Shown here one piece after another: positions 37,569 through 48,819 of a DNA stretch of 64,000 nucleotides. The notes beneath the pieces were generated by a model. The model was not told the DNA's origin. It did not search any database and saw nothing but the letters and a program-made list of their open reading frames with translations. Source of the stretch: Candidatus Barnesiella excrementigallinarum (lineage in GTDB: Bacteria > Bacteroidota > Bacteroidia > Bacteroidales > Barnesiellaceae); contig DXFL01000005.1 of assembly GCA_019114445.1 (NCBI GenBank), forward strand, positions 1 to 64,000. Reading direction: 5' to 3'. Numbering within the stretch: the stretch's first letter is position 1; every line of letters begins with the position of its first letter. A program made the translations under genes and the position numbers.

Positions 37569-38651
37569 ATGAGAAAACAAATCGCATACATAGTAACCTT
37601 TTTGTTGATGGCGTTTTCACTCCCGTTGTCGGCCAGCGAAAAAAGTGGCGAAAGCGAGGGTGGAAAAACCTTTAACCCGAAAGAGACGATATTTGAACAT
37701 TTGCTCGACGGTTATGAATGGGAATTACCTTTCTCGCATGAGCATAAAATATCGCTCCCGGTGATTGTAAAGGATTATAAGGGCGACTGGAAGGTGTTTT
37801 GCTCTCACCGGCTTGCCCACGGACAGGAGTACGAAGGGTTTTATATCGCACAAGACGGTCCCAACAAAGGGAAAATCGAGAGCGTAGATGATCAAGGGAA
37901 TCGTTATCGCCCGCTCGACTTGTCGATTACCAAAAATGTGCTGGCCTTGATTATTGCCGCGTTGTTGTGCGGGTGGTGTGTGTTCTCTGTGGCCCATTGG
38001 TACAAAAAGAAACACTACAAGGCTCCCCGGAAAGGCGTGGCAGCTATCGAATTTCTCATCGAATTTATTTATACGGGAGTAATAAAAAGTACGTTGGGCG
38101 ACAAGGCTCCGCGGTTTGCGCCTTACCTGTTGACCATATTCTTTTTTATCCTCTTGATGAACCTGTTGGGATTGATCGTAATCTTCCCCGGAGGAGCTAA
38201 CTTGACCGGTAATATCGCCATCACTATGGTGTTGGCACTGTGTACTTTTATTATTGTGAATGTGCGAGGAACCAAAGAGTATTGGAAAGAGATATTTTGG
38301 CCCGATGTACCCTTGTGGTTGAAATTCCCGATACCCATCATGCCGCTCATCGAAGTGTTTGGAATCTTTACCAAGCCGGCGGCTCTTATGGTACGTCTTT
38401 TTGCCAATATGATGGGAGGCCACATGATTATTTTGTCACTCATCTCGCTCATTTTCATATTCGGCGCCTTTGGTGCCGTCGTAGTAGGGGCGACAACGGT
38501 CATATCGGTGTTGTTCTCGCTGTTCATGCTGATGATCGATACGTTGGTATCGTTTATTCAAGCCTATGTATTTACCATGCTTTCGACCCTGTTCATCTCG
38601 TTGTCGCAGGTCGAAGGCCATCACGAAGGAAAAATGGAAAAAACAAAATAA
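37569..38651 (+). CDS. atpB: ATP synthase Fo subunit a
   Basis: A 360-residue Fo subunit, with a signal-like N-terminus (MRKQIAYIVTFLLMAFSLPLSAS) and a periplasmic extension of about 100 residues before the membrane part, as in other Bacteroidetes AtpB. The proton-path arginine is in KPAALMVRLFANMMGGHM, and LFSLFMLMIDTLVSFIQAYVFTMLSTLFIS is the last helical region. It starts 14 bases after atpC. Confidence 0.95.
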   Translation: MRKQIAYIVTFLLMAFSLPLSASEKSGESEGGKTFNPKETIFEHLLDGYEWELPFSHEHKISLPVIVKDYKGDWKVFCSHRLAHGQEYEGFYIAQDGPNKGKIESVDDQGNRYRPLDLSITKNVLALIIAALLCGWCVFSVAHWYKKKHYKAPRKGVAAIEFLIEFIYTGVIKSTLGDKAPRFAPYLLTIFFFILLMNLLGLIVIFPGGANLTGNIAITMVLALCTFIIVNVRGTKEYWKEIFWPDVPLWLKFPIPIMPLIEVFGIFTKPAALMVRLFANMMGGHMIILSLISLIFIFGAFGAVVVGATTVISVLFSLFMLMIDTLVSFIQAYVFTMLSTLFISLSQVEGHHEGKMEKTK

Positions 38652-38665
38652 TGTATAATCTCTAA

Positions 38666-38932
<267 letters not shown>

Positions 38933-38935
38933 GAT

Positions 38936-39433
38936 ATGGAACTGTTCACGCCCGAATTTGGCTTGGTATTTTGGATGTTCGTTGTCTTTATCATCCTTTT
39001 TGCCATTCTTGCCAAGTATGCCTGGCCCTATATCATACGCAGCCTCGACGAACGTGCCGAGTTGATAGATAAAGGGGTTGAGTATGCGCAGGAGGCAAAA
39101 GCCCAGTTGGACAATGCACAAGCCGATGCTAAAGCTCTTTTGGTCGAAGCGCAGAAACAACAGATGGAGATTCTACACGAAGCTGCCCAAATGAAAAACC
39201 GCATTATTGAGGAGGCTCGTCAGGCAGCATCGGTAGAGGCGAAGAAAGTGATGGACGCTGCGGCCGTGTCGATCGAGCAAGCTCGTAAAGAGTCGGAACT
39301 TCAATTCCGCCGCGAAGTGAGCGAATTTGCCCTGCAAATAGCGGAGAAAATGATGCGTAAGCAACTTTCTGATGATAAGACGCAGGTCGAAATGATCGAC
39401 AAGCTGTTGAATGAAATTGAGAACAAAAACTAA
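38936..39433 (+). CDS. atpF: ATP synthase Fo subunit b
   Basis: A 165-residue peripheral-stalk subunit: one membrane helix near the start (FGLVFWMFVVFIILFAILAKYAWPYI) and a long charged coiled coil (about 40-165) that reaches F1. It starts 3 bases after atpE and ends 6 bases before atpH. Confidence 0.95.
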   Translation: MELFTPEFGLVFWMFVVFIILFAILAKYAWPYIIRSLDERAELIDKGVEYAQEAKAQLDNAQADAKALLVEAQKQQMEILHEAAQMKNRIIEEARQAASVEAKKVMDAAAVSIEQARKESELQFRREVSEFALQIAEKMMRKQLSDDKTQVEMIDKLLNEIENKN

Positions 39434-39439
39434 TAGAAT

Positions 39440-39982
39440 ATGAACGAAGGGTTAATACCGAGTCGATATGCGAAAGCTCTTTATAAGTATGCCCGGGAAC
39501 ACAATGTCGCTACCCCCATTTATGAAGAGATGAAACGGCTTGAAGCCGCTTTTGCGGCTCACCCCGAGCTGTCGAAGGCATTGGGTAATCCGGCTCTTTC
39601 TCCGGTAGATAAGGCCCGGGTGTTGTCATCGGCTTTCGGTGAAAAGCCCGACGATTACCTTCTCCGTTTTGTTCAGTTGGTGATAAAGAACCGTCGCGAA
39701 ACGTTTGCGAGAGCCATTGCTTTGGCCTATCAGGAAATTTATCGTCGGGCAAACAACATTGCCCGTGTGACGATAACGACAGCCACTGACTTGGATCAAA
39801 AAGTACTCGACCGCATAGGGGGAGTGATGAAAACGCAGACGGACAAGACGCTGGAATTTGTCTATCGGGTAGATCCCTCCATTATTGGGGGATTTGTCCT
39901 GCGGGTAGATTCGAGGCAATTGGATGCGTCGGTGAATAGTGAATTAAAAAAATTGCGTTTGAAATTGCTAAACAGCAAATGA
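39440..39982 (+). CDS. atpH: ATP synthase F1 subunit delta
   Basis: A 180-residue soluble subunit connecting F1 to the b stalk. It starts [20 protein letters not shown] and ends with [28 protein letters not shown], both typical of delta. It is intermediate in similarity, as usual for this fast-evolving subunit. Confidence 0.94.
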   Translation: MNEGLIPSRYAKALYKYAREHNVATPIYEEMKRLEAAFAAHPELSKALGNPALSPVDKARVLSSAFGEKPDDYLLRFVQLVIKNRRETFARAIALAYQEIYRRANNIARVTITTATDLDQKVLDRIGGVMKTQTDKTLEFVYRVDPSIIGGFVLRVDSRQLDASVNSELKKLRLKLLNSK

Positions 39983-39986
39983 TATT

Positions 39987-41564
39987 ATGATTAAACCCAG
40001 TGAAATATCGGATATTTTAAAGCAGCAACTCGACGAAGTCGACTCCAAAATCAACTTTGAAGAAGTGGGAACAGTTCTCGAAGTGGGTGATGGTGTGGCT
40101 CACGTTTACGGGCTCGAAAATGTGCGTTCAAGCGAGCTTATCGAGTTTGAGAACGGCGTACACGGAGTTGCGATGAACCTCGAAGAGAGCAATGTGGGTG
40201 TCATTTTGTTCGATAATGTCGATAAAGTCACCGAGAACATGACAGCTCGTCGTACCGGCGAGATCGCATCTCTTCCCGTAGGCGAGGGATTGCTTGGGCG
40301 GGTTATAAATACCCTGGGCGAACCTATCGACGGCGCAGGTCCCATTCAAGGCGAGTTGATACGGTTGCCTCTTGAACGCAAGGCGCCGGGTGTCATTTTC
40401 CGTCAACCCGTCGATGAACCTTTGCAAACCGGTATTAAAGCCATCGACTCGATGGTGCCTATCGGTCGCGGACAGCGTGAGTTGATTATCGGCGACCGTC
40501 AAATCGGTAAAACGGCTATTGCCATCGACACCATTATCAATCAACGGGATAACTATAAGAACGGAACGCCATTGTACTGTATCTATGTGGCTATCGGGCA
40601 GAAAGCCTCTTCGGTAGCTGCATTGGTAAATACGCTGAAAGCACACGGCGCCCTCGACTACACCGTAGTGTTGGCAGCCAATGCTTCCGATTCGGCCGCC
40701 ATGCGTTATTACGCGCCGTTTGCCGGAGCCGCCATTGGCGAATACTTCCGGGACAGCGGTCGCCACGCTTTGGTAATCTACGACGACTTGTCGAAACAGG
40801 CTGTCTCCTATCGTGAGATTTCGTTGATTTTGCGTCGTCCTTCGGGCCGTGAAGCCTATCCGGGCGATATATTCTACTTGCATTCCCGTTTGCTCGAAAG
40901 AGCTGCCAAGATTATTGCCAACGACGAAGTGGCCGCGTCGATGAACGACCTACCCGAGGTAATGAAACCGATGGTAAAAGGCGGTGGTTCGTTGACAGCT
41001 TTGCCTGTGATCGAAACACAGGCGGGCGACGTTTCGGCCTATATCCCCACGAATGTGATTTCGATTACCGACGGACAGATATTCTTGGAGACAGCGCTCT
41101 TCAATCAAGGTGTACGTCCTGCCATCAATGTGGGAATCTCGGTTTCGCGTGTGGGCGGTAAAGCTCAGGTGAAGGCAATGAAGAAGATTGCCGGAACGTT
41201 GAAGATCGATCAGGCTCAGTTCCGCGAGCTCGAATCGTTTACCAAATTCGGTGGCGATGTCGATCCCGTAACGGCGATGACTATCGACAAAGGCCGTAAG
41301 AACGAGCGTATCCTCATTCAGCCTCAATACTCGCCGGTACCCGTAGAGGAGGAGATTGCCATCATTTTCTGCGGTACGCAGGGATTGTTGCACAATGTAC
41401 CCCTCGACAAGGTAGCCGAGTTTGAGAAACTCTATTTGCAAATATTGAAGTCAAAATATAGCCGCGAGGTGATGGACGAATTGCGGAAAGGACATCTTGA
41501 CGACAAGATTTCTGCCCTCATGACCGAAGTTGCCGAAGAGGTTGCTAATCGATTTAAGGCATAG
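39987..41564 (+). CDS. atpA: ATP synthase F1 subunit alpha
   Basis: A 525-residue non-catalytic F1 subunit. It starts [19 protein letters not shown], with Walker [16 protein letters not shown] near residue 170, the GRDLL-like [14 protein letters not shown] before it, and the signature [30 protein letters not shown]. It starts 4 bases after atpH. Confidence 0.98.
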   Translation: MIKPSEISDILKQQLDEVDSKINFEEVGTVLEVGDGVAHVYGLENVRSSELIEFENGVHGVAMNLEESNVGVILFDNVDKVTENMTARRTGEIASLPVGEGLLGRVINTLGEPIDGAGPIQGELIRLPLERKAPGVIFRQPVDEPLQTGIKAIDSMVPIGRGQRELIIGDRQIGKTAIAIDTIINQRDNYKNGTPLYCIYVAIGQKASSVAALVNTLKAHGALDYTVVLAANASDSAAMRYYAPFAGAAIGEYFRDSGRHALVIYDDLSKQAVSYREISLILRRPSGREAYPGDIFYLHSRLLERAAKIIANDEVAASMNDLPEVMKPMVKGGGSLTALPVIETQAGDVSAYIPTNVISITDGQIFLETALFNQGVRPAINVGISVSRVGGKAQVKAMKKIAGTLKIDQAQFRELESFTKFGGDVDPVTAMTIDKGRKNERILIQPQYSPVPVEEEIAIIFCGTQGLLHNVPLDKVAEFEKLYLQILKSKYSREVMDELRKGHLDDKISALMTEVAEEVANRFKA

Positions 41565-41567
41565 ACT

Positions 41568-42449
41568 ATGGCATCAATGCGCGACTTGAAAGGACGAATC
41601 GGCTCTGTCGCTTCTTCCGAAAAAATAACCGGTGCGATGAAGATGATTTCGTCGGCCAAGATGCACAAGGCCGAGCTGGCTTTGCGGCGTATCAGGCCGT
41701 TTAGAGATCAAATTCAAAACACCATCAACCACCTTGTTTCGGCCGATGCAGAATTTAGCTCGCCGCTTATGGCCGCACGTCCGGTAAAGCGGAAAGCAAT
41801 AGTTGTACTCAGCTCGGACGAGGGGTTGTGTGGCGCATTCAACATGAATCTATTTAAACACACGCTCGAAATTATCAATCGAGCAAAAGCCGAGGCCGAT
41901 AACTCCGTGATGTTTGTTGTTTATCCGATAGGAAAGAAAGCCTCGAATTTTGCTCAAAAACTGGTTGGCGACCATGTAGAGCTTGTTGTTGCCGATTACA
42001 TGACGGCTAAAAGCCCCGGCGAAGACATTGCCCGTTTTACAGGCGATTTGACCCGTGAGTTCATAGCCGGGAATCTCGATGAAATAGAGGTGGTTTACAC
42101 TCATTATAAAAGTGCCAGCAAACAGACGTTGTCCACCCGCCGGTTGTTGCCTATCGGTGCCGACGATTTATTGGCGGGGAAAAAAGTCGAGCGTAACAGA
42201 CCCTATTTGTTTGAGCCCGATGTAAAGACTATTTACGACGAGATATTGCCGCTTTTCGTATTATCGGGAATGCAGGAAGCTATTAGCTCCAATCGGGTAT
42301 CCGAACAGGCTGCCCGGGTAATGGCTATGCAATCGGCCAACGATAATGCAAAAGAGCTGTTGGAGGAGTTACAGTTGGAATACAACAAACTGCGTCAGCA
42401 AAGTATTACCTCGGAGTTGTTGGATATTTTAGGAGGAAAAGTGGATTGA
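41568..42449 (+). CDS. atpG: ATP synthase F1 subunit gamma
   Basis: A 293-residue rotor shaft. It starts MASMRDLKGRIGSVASSEKITGAMKMISSAK, has SSDEGLCGAFNMNLF and MQSANDNAKELLEELQLEYNKLRQQSITSELLDILGG at the C-terminus. It is the last atp gene; nuoI follows after 92 bases with no terminator hairpin that I can see. Confidence 0.96.
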   Translation: MASMRDLKGRIGSVASSEKITGAMKMISSAKMHKAELALRRIRPFRDQIQNTINHLVSADAEFSSPLMAARPVKRKAIVVLSSDEGLCGAFNMNLFKHTLEIINRAKAEADNSVMFVVYPIGKKASNFAQKLVGDHVELVVADYMTAKSPGEDIARFTGDLTREFIAGNLDEIEVVYTHYKSASKQTLSTRRLLPIGADDLLAGKKVERNRPYLFEPDVKTIYDEILPLFVLSGMQEAISSNRVSEQAARVMAMQSANDNAKELLEELQLEYNKLRQQSITSELLDILGGKVD

Positions 42450-42541
42450 AGTTAAGGTATAAGGAAACTTTATCTGGCTTTGTGAACGAAATAAACCATA
42501 GTGTTAACTAACAAAAATAGAAAAGTTCTATAAAGGAATTT

Positions 42542-43009
42542 ATGGGAAGTTTAAAAAATTACATTACATCTTTCTGGACAGGATTACTGAGCCTCTTCAA
42601 AGGAATGGGAGTGACCGGTAAATACTTTTTCAGCCGGAAAGTTACCGAGCAGTACCCCGAAAACCGGGCGACATTGAAAATCCCCGAGCGTTTCAGAGGC
42701 ACGTTGACTTTGATTTATGACGAAAACGGGCAGCACAAATGTATAGCCTGCGGTATTTGTCAAATGAATTGTCCTAACGGGACGATCAAAATCGAGTCGT
42801 CGAAAATTACCACCGAAGATGGTAAGACTAAGAGAGTGTTAGATAAATATTTGTACGACTTGGGCAGTTGCACATTCTGTCAACTGTGTGTAACTACTTG
42901 TCCTCACCACGCCATCAAATTCACGAACGAATTTGAACACGCCGTTTTTACGCGCGAAAAGTTGGTGAAACAGCTCAATCGTGTTGAAACCCCAACTGAA
43001 AATAATTGA
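42542..43009 (+). CDS. nuoI: NADH-quinone oxidoreductase subunit I
   Basis: A 155-residue ferredoxin-like subunit with two [4Fe-4S] clusters, N6a and N6b. The ligands are C67, C70, C73, C77 and C110, C113, C116, C120. It passes electrons toward NuoB. In this complex, which lacks NuoEFG, it probably accepts electrons from an outside donor such as ferredoxin. It resumes the nuo gene series after the atp block. Confidence 0.95.
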   Translation: MGSLKNYITSFWTGLLSLFKGMGVTGKYFFSRKVTEQYPENRATLKIPERFRGTLTLIYDENGQHKCIACGICQMNCPNGTIKIESSKITTEDGKTKRVLDKYLYDLGSCTFCQLCVTTCPHHAIKFTNEFEHAVFTREKLVKQLNRVETPTENN

Positions 43010-43017
43010 TTGACATT

Positions 43018-43536
43018 ATGGAACAAATAGCAAATCAAGTTATCTTCGGCTTGCTGGCATTGGTCATTGTGGTATGTTCGGTTCTCACCGTTACCACACG
43101 ACGCATATTGCGGGCAGCCACGTACCTCCTGTTTGTGCTTTTTGCGACAGCCGGTATCTATTTTCAGCTTGACTATACATTCTTAGGAGCCGTACAATTA
43201 GCCGTTTATGCCGGTGGTATTGTGGTACTGTTTGTATTCTCTATCCTCTTGACGAGCCGCCCGGGCGACAAGTCGGAGTTCCTGACCCCTAAGAAACGTG
43301 TTGTCGGCCTCATTGCTTCGATATTCGGTGCGATCGTGTGCGGATATACGTTACTCACGTATCCCTTCTTTACCAAACCGCTCACCAGTGTGATCACGGG
43401 TGAGGTCGATATGAAGGTAATCGGTCACGCCCTCATGGGAATGGACAAATACCAGTATTTGTTACCCTTCGAAGCTATCAGTGTGTTGTTATTGGCTTGT
43501 ATCATCGGAGGCATTATGATTGCCCGTAAAAGATAA
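43018..43536 (+). CDS. nuoJ: NADH-quinone oxidoreductase subunit J
   Basis: A 172-residue five-helix membrane subunit. ILRAATYLLFVLFATAGIYFQLDYTFLGAVQLAVYAGGIVVLFVFSILL carries the family's TM3 segment. The ATG at 43018 is used; an in-frame TTG at 43006 overlaps nuoI's end. It follows nuoI by 8 bases and nuoK starts 5 bases after it. Confidence 0.94.
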   Translation: MEQIANQVIFGLLALVIVVCSVLTVTTRRILRAATYLLFVLFATAGIYFQLDYTFLGAVQLAVYAGGIVVLFVFSILLTSRPGDKSEFLTPKKRVVGLIASIFGAIVCGYTLLTYPFFTKPLTSVITGEVDMKVIGHALMGMDKYQYLLPFEAISVLLLACIIGGIMIARKR

Positions 43537-43541
43537 GAACT

Positions 43542-43853
43542 ATGGAAATACCAATGATTGCTTATTTGGTGGTAAGTACCATCATGTTTTTTGCCGGAGT
43601 TTACGGGTTTATCACACGTAAGAATATGTTGGCCATGCTCATTTCGCTCGAATTGATGTTGAATGCAGCCGACATCAACTTTGTGGTGTTCAACCGGTAT
43701 TTATATCCCGAAGCATTTGAGGGATTCTTTTTCACCCTCTTTGCAATAGGTATTGCCGCTGCCGAAACAGCGCTTGCCATTGCGATCATCATCAATATTT
43801 TCCGCCATATACGGAATATTGAAGTGCGTAACCTTGATAAAATGAAATATTGA
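43542..43853 (+). CDS. nuoK: NADH-quinone oxidoreductase subunit K
   Basis: A 103-residue three-helix subunit related to MrpC antiporter subunits. The two buried glutamates are in MLISLELMLNAADINF and IGIAAAETALAIAI. It starts 5 bases after nuoJ, and nuoL begins 5 bases after its stop. Confidence 0.95.
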   Translation: MEIPMIAYLVVSTIMFFAGVYGFITRKNMLAMLISLELMLNAADINFVVFNRYLYPEAFEGFFFTLFAIGIAAAETALAIAIIINIFRHIRNIEVRNLDKMKY

Positions 43854-43858
43854 TCGAT

Positions 43859-45766
43859 ATGGAATATTCAGTTATAATACTTTTACTTCCGCTTTGTATG
43901 TTCCTCTTTTTGGGACTTGCCGGGCATAAGTTGAGCGAGCGTGTAGCCGGAATATTGGGGACTATCGGGTTGACGATAGCCACTGTGGTGGCCTATATGG
44001 TAGCGTTCAACTATTTTACCATGCCGCGTAATGCAGAAGGCGTTTTTGAAACGTTGCAGCCGATCAATCTCGAATGGTTGCGCTTTACCGAACATTTGCA
44101 CATCGATTTGGGTATTTTGCTGGACCCCATCTCGGTGATGATGTTGGTTGTTATCACCACGGTATCGTTGATGGTACATATTTATAGTTTAGGCTATATG
44201 CACGGTGAGAAAGGTTTCCAACGCTATTATGCCTTCTTGTCGTTGTTCAGTTTCTCTATGTTGGGACTGGTTGTTGCCACGAACATATTCCAAATGTATA
44301 TTTTCTGGGAGCTGGTGGGTGTATCGTCCTATCTGCTTATCGGATTCTATTATACAAAACCGGCGGCGGTATCGGCGTCGAAAAAAGCCTTTATCGTTAC
44401 CCGCTTTGCCGACTTGGGCTTCTTGATCGGTATCCTTATCCTTTCGTTCTTTACCGAGACGTTCGATTTCGCTACGCTCATGTCCAATCCTACATCGTTG
44501 GTAACCGAAACGGCCGGCATGACCTTCATGGGCTGTTCGGTAGCTGCTTGGGCAATGGCATTGATTTTCATGGGTGGTGCCGGTAAATCGGCCATGTTCC
44601 CGTTGCATATATGGTTGCCCGATGCCATGGAGGGTCCTACTCCCGTATCGGCTTTAATCCATGCTGCCACGATGGTGGTTGCCGGTGTTTACTTGGTGGC
44701 CCGTTTGTTCCCCATGTATTGTGCCGTACCCGAAGTGCTCGATTTGATTACGTGGGTAGGTGCCATCACCGCTTTGTATGCGGCTGTGGTAGCTTGCGTA
44801 CAGACCGATATTAAACGTGTGTTGGCCTTCTCGACCATTTCGCAAATTGCCTTTATGATGGTAGCTTTGGGTGTTGCTTTCAATACCGATTTGCACACCG
44901 GTCTCGGTTACATGGCCTCCATGTTCCACTTGTTTACGCACGCCATGTTCAAGGCATTGCTCTTCCTCGGAGCCGGTTGCATTATCCACGCCGTTCACTC
45001 CAACGAAATGTCCGAGATGGGCAACTTGCGCAAATATATGCCGGTAACTCATATCACCTTCTTGATTGCCTGCTTGGCTATTGCCGGTATTCCTCCCTTC
45101 TCGGGATTTTTCAGTAAGGACGAAATCCTTACCGCAGTTTTCGAAAAGAGTACTTTTTGGGGTGTTTGGATGACGGCTGTGGCCGGTCTCACGGCATTCT
45201 ATATGTTCCGTTTGTACTATCGTATTTTCTGGTGGAGCAAACCTACATACGAACATCATACTCCGCATGAGGCTCCCATGACGATGTATTTGCCGTTGGT
45301 GTTCCTCGCATTGGTTACTTGTGTGGCCGGGTTCATTCCCTTCGGCGAATTCGTTTCGGTAAACGGTGAGGCCTATCACATTCATCTCGACTGGTCGGTA
45401 GCAACCACGAGTATTATTGTTGCTGTTGCAGCTATTGCTTTGGCTACATGGATGTATTTGTCGGAAAACTCCAAACCCAAAGCGCTTGCCGACAAGTTCC
45501 GCGCTCTGCATACGGCTGCTTATCGCCGTTTCTACATGGACGAGCTTTATATGTGGGTTACCCATAAAATTATATTCCAACGTATTTGCCGGCCTATCGC
45601 TTGGTTCGACCGCCATATTGTCGACGGTACGATGAATATGCTGGCTACCGTTACCAACAGCGTTTCGTACGGTATACGCAAGTTGCAATCGGGATATATC
45701 CAATGGTATGTATGGGTATTCATTATGGGTGCTTTGTTAATCGCCGTGTTGGCAATGTGCTTTTAA
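43859..45766 (+). CDS. nuoL: NADH-quinone oxidoreductase subunit L
   Basis: A 635-residue antiporter-like subunit with about 16 helices and the long lateral helix toward the C-terminus. The pump residues lie in FWELVGVSSYLLIGFYY, GGAGKSAMFPLHIWLPDAMEGPTPVSALIHAATMV and the HAMFKALLFLGAG segment. The ATG at 43859 is preferred over the TTG at 43850, which overlaps nuoK. Confidence 0.96.
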   Translation: MEYSVIILLLPLCMFLFLGLAGHKLSERVAGILGTIGLTIATVVAYMVAFNYFTMPRNAEGVFETLQPINLEWLRFTEHLHIDLGILLDPISVMMLVVITTVSLMVHIYSLGYMHGEKGFQRYYAFLSLFSFSMLGLVVATNIFQMYIFWELVGVSSYLLIGFYYTKPAAVSASKKAFIVTRFADLGFLIGILILSFFTETFDFATLMSNPTSLVTETAGMTFMGCSVAAWAMALIFMGGAGKSAMFPLHIWLPDAMEGPTPVSALIHAATMVVAGVYLVARLFPMYCAVPEVLDLITWVGAITALYAAVVACVQTDIKRVLAFSTISQIAFMMVALGVAFNTDLHTGLGYMASMFHLFTHAMFKALLFLGAGCIIHAVHSNEMSEMGNLRKYMPVTHITFLIACLAIAGIPPFSGFFSKDEILTAVFEKSTFWGVWMTAVAGLTAFYMFRLYYRIFWWSKPTYEHHTPHEAPMTMYLPLVFLALVTCVAGFIPFGEFVSVNGEAYHIHLDWSVATTSIIVAVAAIALATWMYLSENSKPKALADKFRALHTAAYRRFYMDELYMWVTHKIIFQRICRPIAWFDRHIVDGTMNMLATVTNSVSYGIRKLQSGYIQWYVWVFIMGALLIAVLAMCF

Positions 45767-45801
45767 CTAATGGTTGAACGATAAAATATTAAAGAAAGAC
45801 T

Positions 45802-47292
45802 ATGAATTTTCTATCATTATTTGTGCTTATCCCTCTCTTGATGATGCTGGGACTCTGGATCTCAAGAGATATGAAACAGATACGAACGGTAGCGGTTATC
45901 GGTTCAACCTTATTGTTGGCGTTGTCCGTATATACTCTCGTTGAGTTTTTGGCCGAACGCGCTGCTGGAAATACAGCGACGATGTTGTTTACCGACAGTC
46001 GTATGTGGTATGCCCCGCTGAATATCCACTATGCAGTGGGTGTAGATGGTGTTTCGGTAGCCATGCTGCTGCTTTCGTCCATTATCGTATTTGCGGGAGT
46101 TTTCGCTTCGTGGAAAATCGATCCGCTTCCCAAAGAATTTTTCTTGTGGTTTATGCTGCTCTCTACCGGTGTATTCGGATTCTTTATTTCGGTAGACCTC
46201 TTCACCATGTTTATGTTCTATGAGGTGGCTCTTATTCCCATGTACTTGTTGATAGGTGTTTGGGGTAGCGGACGCAAGACCTATTCGGCCATGAAGTTGA
46301 CGTTGATGTTGATGGGTGGTTCGGCTTTGTTGATGATCGGTATATTGGGTATCTACTACCAATCGGGCTTGCACTCGATGAATGTGGTTGAAATAGCCGA
46401 GAACGGCAATATCCCCATGAACTGGCAATACTTCCTCTTCCCCATGACTTTTGTGGGATTCGGTGTGCTGGGAGCTATGTTCCCGTTCCACACTTGGTCG
46501 CCCGACGGTCACGCTTCGGCGCCTACCGCCGTGTCGATGTTGCACGCCGGCGTGTTGATGAAACTGGGAGGTTACGGTTGTTTCCGTGTGGCTATCTATT
46601 TGATGCCGCAGGCTGCTACCGAGTTGGCTTGGATATTCTTGATCCTTACCGGTATCAGCGTGGTTTACGGAGCATTTAGCGCTTGTGTACAAACCGACTT
46701 GAAATATATCAATGCCTACTCTTCGGTAAGTCACTGCGGATTGGTACTGTTTGCAATCCTTATGCTGAATACGACCGCCATGACCGGTGCCGTAATGCAA
46801 ATGCTTTCGCACGGTTTGATGACGGCTCTCTTCTTTGCCCTTATCGGTATGATTTACGGTCGTACACACACCCGCGATATTCGCGAAATGGGTGGCTTGA
46901 TGCAAATCATGCCCTTCCTTTCGGTATGCTATGTAGTTGCCGGTTTGGCTTCGCTGGGTTTGCCGGGATTGAGCGGCTTTGTAGCCGAGATGACGATTTT
47001 TGTCGGCTCGTTTGAGCACGCCGATACCTTCCATCGGGTACTGACTATTGTGGCTTGTACTTCGATCGTGATCACCGCGGTTTATATCTTGCGAGTTGTG
47101 GGCAAACTGTTGTTCGGTGCTGTCCAAAACGAACACCACCGCGAATTGACCGATGCCGAATGGTGGGAACGTCTTTCGGCCATTACACTCATTGTATGTG
47201 TAGCTGCTATCGGTTGTTTCCCGAATTGGATTTCCGATTTGATTCGTCACGGTGTAGAACCTATCACTAATTTGTTGTCTCAAGCTCTTTAA
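45802..47292 (+). CDS. nuoM: NADH-quinone oxidoreductase subunit M
   Basis: A 496-residue antiporter-like subunit. The family segments are [51 protein letters not shown] and [25 protein letters not shown]. It provides one proton path in the membrane arm. It follows nuoL by 35 bases and nuoN by 11. Confidence 0.96.
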   Translation: MNFLSLFVLIPLLMMLGLWISRDMKQIRTVAVIGSTLLLALSVYTLVEFLAERAAGNTATMLFTDSRMWYAPLNIHYAVGVDGVSVAMLLLSSIIVFAGVFASWKIDPLPKEFFLWFMLLSTGVFGFFISVDLFTMFMFYEVALIPMYLLIGVWGSGRKTYSAMKLTLMLMGGSALLMIGILGIYYQSGLHSMNVVEIAENGNIPMNWQYFLFPMTFVGFGVLGAMFPFHTWSPDGHASAPTAVSMLHAGVLMKLGGYGCFRVAIYLMPQAATELAWIFLILTGISVVYGAFSACVQTDLKYINAYSSVSHCGLVLFAILMLNTTAMTGAVMQMLSHGLMTALFFALIGMIYGRTHTRDIREMGGLMQIMPFLSVCYVVAGLASLGLPGLSGFVAEMTIFVGSFEHADTFHRVLTIVACTSIVITAVYILRVVGKLLFGAVQNEHHRELTDAEWWERLSAITLIVCVAAIGCFPNWISDLIRHGVEPITNLLSQAL

Positions 47293-47303
47293 TAATACAG
47301 TAT

Positions 47304-48740
47304 ATGGATTATTCTCAATTTTTAATTATGCGCTCGGAAATATCGTTGCTGGTTGTATTCCTGCTGATATTTCTTATTGACACCTTTGGTGGGCAAAAGA
47401 GCCTCAAAGGATTATCGGTTGCAGCGTGTGTTTTATTTGGTCTGCATACGATTTGGAATATTATGCCGGTCGATTCGGTTTCGGCTTTCGGCGGTATGTA
47501 CCAGACCTCGCCTATTGCTTCGATGGTTAAAACCGTACTCAATATAGGTACATTCATTGTATTGCTGCAATCTATTTCGTGGTCCAATACCCCCGATATG
47601 AAATTGCGTCGGGGTGAATTTTACGAGTTGTTGTTGGTAACCCTCTTCGGTATGTACCTGATGGTTTCGTCGGGACACTTCCTGCTCTTCTTCATCGGGC
47701 TCGAAACCGCTTCGTTGCCTATGGCTGCTTTGATTGCCATCAATAAAAGAGATACCGAATCGTATGAGGCCGGAGCCAAATACCTCTTTACGGCAGTATT
47801 CTCCTCGGCAGTGTTCCTATTGGGCCTTTCGTTCCTGTATGGCGTGTCGGGGACACTCTATTTCGACGATATTGCCATTAGCATTGCTACGAATCACACT
47901 CCGTTGCTTATTGCTACTCTTGCCTTTGTGTTGGCCGGTATGGGATTCAAACTTTCGTTGGTACCGTTCCACTTGTGGACTGCCGACGTTTATCAAGGTG
48001 CACCCACACAAGTAACCTCTTATTTGTCGGTTATTTCGAAAGGTGCCGCAGCTTTTGCCTTGATGTTGATCCTGTTTAAGGTCTTTTTCTTCGACCCGGT
48101 TATTTGGCAAGGTATCATGTGGGTATTGATTGTATTGACGATTACCATAGGTAACTTGTTTGCCATTCGCCAAAAGAACCTCAAACGTTTCTTGGCTTTC
48201 TCGTCTATCTCGCAAGCCGGATATATCATGCTGGGTATTCAAGCCGGTTCGGGACAAGGTATGGCCGCATTGGTTTACTATGTGCTGGTATATATCTTCT
48301 CCAACTTGGCTGCTTTCGGTGTGATTTCGTCGATTGAGCGTAGCTGCGGGAAAGTAGGAATGGACGACTACAACGGTTTGTACAAGACCAATCCCAAACT
48401 GAGTGTTGTGATGATGTTGGCCATGTTCTCTTTGGCCGGTATTCCTCCTTTCGCCGGATTTTTCAGCAAGTTCTTCATCTTTGCTTCGGCTATCCACTCG
48501 GGATTCTACATCTTGGTACTCATTGCGTTGCTGAACACGATTATCTCGCTCTACTATTATTTGTTGGTTGTAAAGGCCATGTTTATCAACGATAGCGAGG
48601 GTGGGTGTGCTATAGCTCCGTTCCGCAGCGATAGTGGGTCGCGTATAAGTCTCGTCGTTTGTGTAGCCGGTATCCTGCTGTTGGGTATTGCAAGTTGCGT
48701 ATATGCCTATTTCACAGACCTGAGTATGTTGGGTATTTGA
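47304..48740 (+). CDS. nuoN: NADH-quinone oxidoreductase subunit N
   Basis: A 478-residue antiporter-like subunit. [47 protein letters not shown] and [33 protein letters not shown] are the characteristic segments. It is the last gene of the nuo series; a strong bidirectional terminator follows 21 bases later. Confidence 0.96.
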   Translation: MDYSQFLIMRSEISLLVVFLLIFLIDTFGGQKSLKGLSVAACVLFGLHTIWNIMPVDSVSAFGGMYQTSPIASMVKTVLNIGTFIVLLQSISWSNTPDMKLRRGEFYELLLVTLFGMYLMVSSGHFLLFFIGLETASLPMAALIAINKRDTESYEAGAKYLFTAVFSSAVFLLGLSFLYGVSGTLYFDDIAISIATNHTPLLIATLAFVLAGMGFKLSLVPFHLWTADVYQGAPTQVTSYLSVISKGAAAFALMLILFKVFFFDPVIWQGIMWVLIVLTITIGNLFAIRQKNLKRFLAFSSISQAGYIMLGIQAGSGQGMAALVYYVLVYIFSNLAAFGVISSIERSCGKVGMDDYNGLYKTNPKLSVVMMLAMFSLAGIPPFAGFFSKFFIFASAIHSGFYILVLIALLNTIISLYYYLLVVKAMFINDSEGGCAIAPFRSDSGSRISLVVCVAGILLLGIASCVYAYFTDLSMLGI

Positions 48741-48760
48741 TTATTATAACTTTCTATAAT

Positions 48761-48806
48761 AAAGTAATAGGCCGGAAAGAATTTTACTTTCCGGCCTATT
48801 ACTTTT
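48761..48806. terminator. Bidirectional terminator between nuoN and the CcsBA gene
   Basis: The arms 48761-48779 and 48787-48805 are perfectly complementary over 19 bp around a 7-base loop (AATTTTA), with T- and A-runs at the ends. It lies between convergent genes. Confidence 0.9.
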
Positions 48807-48819
48807 AAGAAGGTATTAA

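Noticed and set aside
45910-47283. Open frame of about 457 codons antisense to nuoM
   Set aside because: Opposite a complete nuoM; H, Q, R and N rich with no domain.
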